Both the position numbers and the translations under genes were made by a program. From Parapristionchus giblindavisi (Eukaryota > Nematoda > Chromadorea > Rhabditida > Diplogasteridae): a stretch of DNA of 64,000 nt. Under the pieces are notes generated by a model. It had not been told where the DNA came from. It worked only from the letters and a program-made list of their open reading frames with translations, and did no database searches. Positions 56,837 to 64,000 of this stretch are shown in pieces (positions within the stretch are counted from its first letter, which is position 1; the number at the start of each line of letters is the position of its first letter). The stretch spans positions 1 through 64,000 of the forward strand of contig CALSFV010000302.1 of assembly GCA_943737045.1 (NCBI GenBank), in the 5' to 3' direction.

Positions 56837-59800
56837 CTTCGTCCCTCTTTGTCCCTATAAGACGAGAAGATGAACGAACGATTGTAGATGGGGACCCTGT
56901 AAGTGAAGTGATTAAAGAAGATTAGACTATGATTGCAATATGGATAGAGTAATGAAAAGCAAGGATCGATCGTTGGGAGTAGGGTCAAATAATGGTATTT
57001 GAGAAAAAGTATATATATTCGGGATACCGTAGACGACGAAACCATATAGAAACAACATAAGATGACATGAACAAGTTTCACGCTATATTTTGCCTATTGT
57101 CTACGTCCTAATTGCCCGAAATCATACACCGATTCCAGCCAATTTGTGTTGACAGATCTAGATGGAGAAGTGGTTCTAACTTTAACTTTTGAAACACGAA
57201 TACCGTAATCCATTTACTCTCACTCTATACAAACAAGAGAAGGTTTCACTTAAAATAAGAAAGACTAGATCTAGATGAATGAGAGATACATACCGTACCC
57301 CTTTTATAGTAAGAGAGGAGGTGGGAGGTATAGAAGAAGTGACTATCACTGATACGAATAAGGATGGTTTCAGTCCTTTTCTGATATGAATGATAAGACT
57401 GCCAGGGGGTGGGACTAGATGGACAGGAGGGGGAGGAAGATGACCCCAGAGAAGATAACTGATAAGTTGATAACACGAGGTCATGCAAGGGGAATGGCCG
57501 GTCAAATAAACTGAATGGAAGACCAATGATATGATATGATAAGTAAGGACAAGAGAAGAGAATCTCTGATAGTGATTGAGAGAAAGTACCAATCAAACGA
57601 GGAATGTTAAGGACACTTAAGATCATTTAAGTGAGATCACTTAAGCTAAGTCAGTCATAAGTCACTCAATAAGTGATTTGGAAGAATGATTTTAAGTGCA
57701 TAAAGTGTTGAAAGAAGGAGATAGAAGGAGGGTGGAGGCATGATAGAAGTTGAAGGAACAAGTGACATCTATGCTATCTAACACATCTAACCTAACCTTC
57801 TCCCTTCTATCTCCACCCACTTTCATAACTCCGCCCATTTTGTGAAGAAATGAAGACTTGTAGGTGAAGCACAGAGAGACAGAGAGATAGATAGAGGGTG
57901 AGAGGGTGAGAGAGAGAGAGAGAGAGAGAGAGTGAGAGGGAGAGAGAGAGAGGGTGGAAAGGGATACAGGGGTATGGTTCGGCATACTATTCGGATTCCT
58001 TTGATTTCAAATCATTAAGAGAATTGTATGAATACAACAATGAGAAAAGATTTACATCATAGTTATGGAAAATAGATGCAGCTGGCAGGATTGAAGAGAG
58101 CTTCTGTCTACAAGATAGACGATCTCCAATGAGATACAGGGGAGTAACGTTAGTTTTTTTTACTAAGAACAAAATTTATGAAGAAAGACAATGAGAGTTT
58201 ATTATCAAATAATTTAATTGCGCAAATTACTAGTTAATTTTTGATGAATAGTATACTTTGCATGTCTGTTTAACTGCTCCAGAATTGTACAGCAATGCAG
58301 AAGGACAGTTTGTAAAGTGAGAGATGAAAGGTCGAAAAAAGATGAAAAGACGGTAGATTGAATTCCATGAAACCCACACAGGAGGTTAGACACTCTTGGT
58401 TAGACAAAAATGATGTGAACTGACACGTAGGTAATGATCACACTTCAAGATAAGTATTCCAATAAAGTATCTTAGTTTCGATTGATTGCATGTAGATAGT
58501 TAATGTCTTAATGATGATTAGAAAGAAGTGGAAGGGTTTAGAGAAGGGGACTGAATGGGGTTTCTTCTAAAGAGATTAAGAAAAAACTCCAATGAAGAGA
58601 TAGGTGAAGCAGTCACAGATATCTCATCTATCAATCTGTACTATTATCTATTTATGTCTCAAATACTATGGCACATTATGTCTATGGTAATCGATCGCAA
58701 TATCGTTATACAAAAAGTATTATGGATTGGCTCAAAGATCAAAGATCATATGAAATAGTCGACAGTGATCAAGTTGACAATAGAATGAAATAAGTCGTAG
58801 ATTGACTAGAATAGTCATTAGGAAGGACTATTTATAGTGAGAGTAGAGGGATTGGGAGAGGGTAAGAAGTGTGCAACTAATGCACCCAGTGTGATGATCC
58901 TTGCAGCAGTGGATGAGTCATCTAATCTTAGTTCGATGAAATGTTTAGATTAATGGATGTGGTTGAGAGGAGGGGATCAATCCTTCCAACCATCTATCTA
59001 TTCACTCTGCTTCACTCTAGTCACTATGTGATGATCAATTTGTCGTCTATAACATGACTCATCTAAAGTGTGAAGATTGGAGAGGAATAAGACATGAACA
59101 ACAACAGATATAGTACAATGGTAGGACTAGCCACTATTGATGACAACAACACAAATACTTCTAACACAGATGCAACAACTGAAAGTGATTCTCTTCGAAT
59201 TTCTAAGATACATCCACAACAAAAATCCGTTATCTGTGAGGGAATGATTCTATTGTAAAGTCTCTTTAGTCTCTTACAGGGAATTCAAAGCAATTCTCTT
59301 GTTAGGGATTTTTTGTCTGTGTTCGGTAATGAGGTCCTTGATCTTTCATAAATCTACAGTATCCAATCAAGCATGATCTCTATGCAGCCTCTTCCATATA
59401 TCCATCTGTGAATCTGTCCTCATTACTATATTAATGATGAATTCATGAGTGATAGACAATAGAGATGTGAGAGAGACAGAGAGTTAGAGATGATTAGATA
59501 GTACATGAAAATGAGAGAGTACAGACACATAAATGGTCTCAATATGGACTTTCTTTCTTATCTTTACCAGATGAGGGAACCACATGTCTTTATTGGACTA
59601 ATCATACGATGAAGAAGAACTATGTGCATCTGGTAGATAGTCCAACCTATATTATGGATAAAAAACTAGATATCCATAATGTATAAGGGACAAGTGCATG
59701 GATATGAACCTTAATATGTGAATAACACATAAAGTAAGAGTTGGAAAATCAAGGTGGAAGATTTCTGACTAATTGGATGGTAGCTACATGTGATAAACTA

Positions 59801-60800
59801 ATTTGATAGCACTAATAGACTACAGTAATCTCTTGATCAGAAGTGAACCGAGTACATTGATTACAATAGTGCATTTGTCTATAAGGGTCAATCAATCATA
59901 AATCATCTATAACAAAAGAGAGGAAGAATCTCTTCATCTGGTCTGACTCATCTTTCATTTCCTTAGTCTTATTCTTCTTCTTCTTCTTCGTTTTCTCGTC
60001 GACTGTAAACTATTCTATATACCAGATGTGAATGCTTCCTCTGACCCCTTTGCAACTAAACCCCTTCTCTCATTCATCTTCTGGGAACCAAAGTGGTCTG
60101 CTCTCAATAGAACTTTAACCACAAAGACGAGAAGCATTGATGATACGAGAGAAGATCGACACGAGAAGAAATAACTCCCCAAATATAAAAGATATTTTCA
60201 TATTTTTGACTTATTTGCACAAAATTTACATACAAACATAAGTCTCTCTCATATAAGGGATATTCCCAACTTTTTGGATGAAAAGAAAACGAAAGAAAAG
60301 ACACAACTAGGAGATAGTACGGAATTATAGGAGATTTTTTTCCATATTTTACTTATTTTTCAATTTGACAACTTTCTGTGTTGATTTTTTTCTCACCAAC
60401 CCTATTTTAATTTTTTTAAATTTTAAATTTTAGTTTTAATTTTCAACCCAATCTTAAAAGAAAATAAATTTGAAATTCATTGAAAAAGTTGGATTCTCTG
60501 ATAAAGTTGCATTTTTGATGGAGAGAAGGATCAATGATTGGAAGAGCAATTGTGAATAAAATTAGATACGAATTTTAGATCCTGAAACCAACATAGACCA
60601 AAGTGGAATGAATGGTAGGTTTCATAGCCCAAAACTCACAGTGATTGAAATAATTGTGAAGGAAATATGACTGATTCATTTGTATGAAAAAATAGGAGAA
60701 TTTCGGGTATAATTCCTACTTGTGTCGTTTTCTCTTGTTTTGACGGTAATAATAATACTTTAATTGAAACATAATCATCGATAATAACAAGTAAACTCAC
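56837..60800. other. Upstream region of papilin, no gene seen
   Basis: About 4 kb without coding evidence. It includes the likely papilin promoter near 56860-57200, GATCAAAGATCAAAGATC repeats (56578-56756), a GAGA microsatellite (57896-57955) and low-complexity pyrimidine/purine tracts. Long open frames here are biased Ser/Leu readings. Confidence 0.5.
57896..57955. repeat. GAGA microsatellite upstream of papilin
   Basis: Alternating GA with occasional GGT or AGT interruptions, about 60 bp. Confidence 0.85.
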
Positions 60801-60940
60801 TGAATATTGGAAGAAAAGGGGTAATATTTAGATTTAGTGCATATGCAATAAATAGGGGTGCGGTAACCAGAAAGGATAACATACTACCGATCAATCCAAC
60901 CATCTCACATGAGGAAAATATCACCAGAGACCGGCAAGGG
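60801..60940 (-). pseudogene. Orphan exon resembling the start of a FRAG1/DRAM/Sfk1 membrane protein
   Basis: On the minus strand TTTGTTTCAG is followed by a 46-codon open stretch and then a consensus donor GTGAGT at 60800. From the ATG at 60903 it reads MVGLIGSMLSFLVTAPLFIA and continues into LNITPFLPIFS: a hydrophobic helix followed by a PFLP(Y/I)(I/F)S motif like that preceding SDTG in the FRAG1/DRAM/Sfk1 (TMEM150) family. No following exon with the expected SDTG/PES motif was found in the next 3.7 kb, so this may be a gene remnant, a gene with long introns, or chance. Confidence 0.3.
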
Positions 60941-61249
60941 CTGAAACAAACGACAATGAAAAATCATAATCGATAGAGATTAATTTTAAAAAAGCATGGC
61001 CTGTAAAGTTGCAGAATTTATTCACTTATTTCTCATACATAACAGCCTCTGGTGTCGTTTGTTTGAGTGATCGACGACAAACTGATAGTAGAAGAGGAAC
61101 AACTGAATAAAACTAATTTCATAAAAAAATCTTTAAAAAAATGTCATGACATAAACAGATCAAGAACCCTGATTTGACAAACTGGTTTATTTTAAAGTGA
61201 AGTCTGGTAAAGTTCTTTGGATGAATTTACGCCGCAGTAATAGGAGATG

Positions 61250-61587
61250 TCGCGGTGGGATTTTCCCCATTACCAATAGGAAGCGACATTATGTTCTCTA
61301 TTAGATTTGAGAGGTTGAGGGTGTAGAGCGTGTGCCTCATTGTCAGTGGTTAGTAGACAGCGCATGTAACCGCGCGGGTTCGATTCCCGTTTGTAATTTT
61401 CTATATAGTTGTCCTTCAAATTCACAAACTCGCGCCTTTCCCTGGGGATTTTTTTCCTCTTTATCTTTATGCTCGGATTACGACTTTCCGGGACACCTAC
61501 ATTTTTAGAGAAAAAAATGTTTTTGTATACAGGGACGTGTTATCTATTGTTCTGCCAGGCCAGTTTAGTCACGAAAAAACTCGACTA
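61250..61587 (+). mobile_element. Truncated copy of the tRNA-bearing element
   Basis: 61326-61393 is tRNA-like: CAGTGGTTAGTAG (A box) and GGGTTCGATTCCCG (B box) with a closed T-stem. The downstream body (CTCGCGCCTTTCCCTG, then CCAGTTTAGTCACGAAAAAA) matches 49052-49433. The terminal CCCCATCTTTAA end is missing. Confidence 0.7.
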
Positions 61588-61728
61588 GAGTAGTGATTTT
61601 TTCTTTTTTTTCCCTTCTTTAACTAGAGTAGTGATTTTTTTCTAGGTGTCCATCCCCGAGCAATTAAAAATTTTTTGGGCGGGTTCAGTACATGTACAGT
61701 ATGGACTAAAAGTCATAGGACAGTCATA

Positions 61729-61895
61729 GGTTGTATCCCTTGATAAATTCTGCACATTTACTCAAAAGATCAACTTGATTGCTTTGCTGGATCAAAAGTT
61801 CTAAATGTTTTTCATTTTTTAGAACTTTTGATCCAGCAAAGCAATCAAGTTGATCTTTTGAGTAAAATGTGCAGAATTTATCAAGGGATACAACC
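61729..61895. repeat. Long near-perfect hairpin (77/78-nt arms, 12-nt loop)
   Basis: 61729-61805 pairs with 61818-61895 with a single one-base bulge (CACATTTACTC versus GAGTAAAATGTG). Loop around TGTTTTTCATTT. Outer bases GGTTGTATCCC / GGGATACAACC. No coding capacity. Confidence 0.9.
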
Positions 61896-64000
61896 ATGAG
61901 CTTTTCCTGTAATTGAATTAGTTTACTGTTGCGTAGTGATGACGCTACCGAATTACACTTTTTTGAACATTTATATTTCTTTAGTGGAAAGTCCTGTTCT
62001 TCTGAAACATTGTGAGAGTGGAGACACCCACTAGGGCTGCACAGTCAATAATTTCGGAATGGCTCTGACTCTGATTTCAAGAAGTAGCGTGTTTGCAAAT
62101 TTGATCCACAAAATTTGAAACTGCTTCTAGATGTGCTAACGACCCGTTCTGAGTGCGAAAATGATGCTAGTGGCGAGTGATGTTTGGCCGCATATTATGG
62201 TAGTCTTAATTCGCTCTTAATTTGCCCTCAGGGCATGAAAAACAGTTTTTTTGAAGGCCTGATTTTGAGACCCCTACTGTTCACTGGGGAGGACTTCGAA
62301 AATTATGGTTCCTCCGCAGACAGCTTTGCAATGTATCATATATTTATTTTCCTTATTTTGGTTTAGCTCTGATTCCTCTCAGAGTCGCAGCAAACGTTCT
62401 ACTGATGTCATCTTGGTTACAGCGCGTACGCTTTTTTGTACTTTCTCTCTTTCAAATCTCTCGTCCCTACTCCTCTTTTGATTAAATTTCTTATTTTTAA
62501 AGCTCCTACATATGTTTGAGATGTTCACAAAGGTTTTTGTTCTATTGCTGAAGTTTGATCTTTGATCTTTGTATTTTAATTTTTGATCTTTGTCCACAAT
62601 TTGTCAAACAATGTGTAAAACCTACTTAATAATGACTATGAAGAACTAAGAAAGTAGCTTCACGCATGCACAATTGAATGGTAAGTTATGACAATTTGCC
62701 TCTGTCTGCAGAAATGACAATAGTATTGATTATAAGATAGGAAGTGGTTCCGTTTCAGTGCTAGATCAATGATAGAGTGGTCAGATGATCAGACGAGATC
62801 GATGGGCAGAGACGCAGAGAGTCATCGCGCGCGCACTGAACTTGATATACCACCACTATTGAGAGGGGTGGGAGGAGGTGATAACTTCACTGAAAAAAAC
62901 ATAAAATTTTAAAAATGATAATTTTGATAAAATAAAGATTCTAAATGACTGCAATAATTTTATTGGCACAGATTTCGTATGAAAAAGTCGAAATATCCGC
63001 GAAAGAAAATATCTCTGGAAGCCAGAAATATATTTAGTTGATATAGTGAACAATTAATGTAGGACGCTCAAACTAAGTCTTATAACCTGCTAAATGACTT
63101 TAATAAACACTTGCATTGGCAATGTCAGCTACACTACCTGCGAAAAAATCAGAATAATTAAAATTATAATAAATAATAATAATAAATTTATGCGTTACAA
63201 GGATAACTCAGATATAGCGAACAATTTGTTGTGATCAATTACATAAAATACGGTGCCACAACTTAGGAAGCAAAGAAATAACAAATAATTATTACATATC
63301 GAAAAAAGACAAATTAATACTTTCTCGGGATGATTTAACAATTAATAGAACTGGTACTGCTAAATATATTCAAATTGAAAACAATTATTCTATATCTTTA
63401 ATAAATTTATTCTATAACTACAGTAATATCTCAATCAGATCTCAGTGACAGTGTACTTAAAATTGCTAATATTATGGTTAGTTTTTTTCAATTAGTTTTA
63501 TTTTTAGATCATTAAATATATTCTTTTTTGTCTGCAAATACTAAATTGTAAGAGCCATTGTATCAAGAAAAGATATCACCTGGGATATTGAAGTTTTAGA
63601 TTACACCTCCACTTGTATTCTTTATAGTACCTCCACTTGTATTCGTTATAGTAGCTCTAAGGTATGCACTATACTTACTTTAACGTTGCAGTACTCTCAC
63701 TTGTTGTAGTTTTGGCATACTGCAGTAATCGTCCGTTTAAAAAATATTGTTATTTTCCTCCTTCCATGAATAAATATTAAATCTCGTTGAACAAAACACT
63801 GCTATGATAAGAAGCGCTTAAAAATATTTATGGTAATTTTGGAAATATATTCAGTTCTTATACACCGATATGTAGCTCCGCCCATTTCTGATGAACTATA
63901 TGTACATAGTGATTTTGACTCCACCCATTTAACTTCGCGGGCTTGGACACCGCTTGCAAACTACACATCACCCAAAATCTTTATTCATTTAAAAAGTAGC
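61896..64000. other. Right end of window, no gene seen
   Basis: AT-rich, no supported gene. Contains a 24-bp direct duplication (63605-63652, ACCTCCACTTGTATTC..) and two CTCCGCCCAT/CTCCACCCAT words near 63876 and 63921, which also occur upstream of papilin and near 26220. Confidence 0.45.

Noticed and set aside
57182..57626. Two overlapping minus-strand ORFs of 126-136 aa
   Set aside because: Ser/Leu/Pro-biased, overlapping in different frames, no motif or splice context.

Overview
The window looks like nuclear DNA of a nematode. It is AT-rich, genes are cut into many short exons by introns mostly of about 45-150 bp, acceptors read TTNCAG or NNTAG directly before start codons as expected for trans-splicing, and the gene set (papilin/MIG-6 with lagrin repeats, EFL-1-type E2F, a peptide-GPCR with an ERF motif) fits that phylum. 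The species cannot be named from the sequence. All exon models below were built by hand; each listed model keeps one open frame across every junction and its exon lengths sum to a whole number of codons.

Layout. 1-11.3 kb: repeats and mobile DNA, namely a fold-back element carrying tRNA-like modules (7-1136), a nearly intact CR1-type non-LTR retrotransposon (about 3.4-7.7 kb) and a tRNA-bearing terminal-inverted-repeat element (9008-9355). 11.3-15.1 kb (+): a class A GPCR with a Tc1/mariner-like palindrome in an intron. 15.6-16.6 kb (-): an unrecognised basic protein with an AT-hook-like tail. 17.2-19.8 kb (-): E2F transcription factor. 20.2-23.4 kb (+): mitochondrial ribosomal protein bL33m followed after about 200 bp by SRP receptor beta, probably one operon. 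23.4-28.2 kb: gene-poor, with a GGGCCC-rich hAT-like element. 28.3-28.9 kb (+): a calcitonin/DH31-like neuropeptide precursor. 29.8-31.6 kb (-): a small zinc-finger protein. 32.6-37.5 kb (-): a 1028-residue protein with a Tudor-like domain, and 37.7-41.3 kb (-), immediately upstream in the same direction, a LOTUS (OST-HTH) domain protein; this pair is probably co-transcribed. 42.2-56.8 kb (-): a 66-exon papilin gene (2228 residues). 57-64 kb: mostly non-coding, with another tRNA-bearing element, a long hairpin and one orphan membrane-protein exon.

Themes. (1) Introns of nearly all genes share a vocabulary of a palindromic heptamer TACNGTA, often forming the 5' splice site itself as GTACNGTA, plus ATCAATCAAT/ATCGATTGAT tracts. 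(2) Several non-autonomous elements carry pol III-like A and B boxes inside a TTAA-bounded inverted-repeat element. (3) LOTUS and Tudor domains, which sit in one polypeptide in TDRD5/TDRD7, are here in neighbouring co-oriented genes. Functions named are family-level inferences; no database search was possible.
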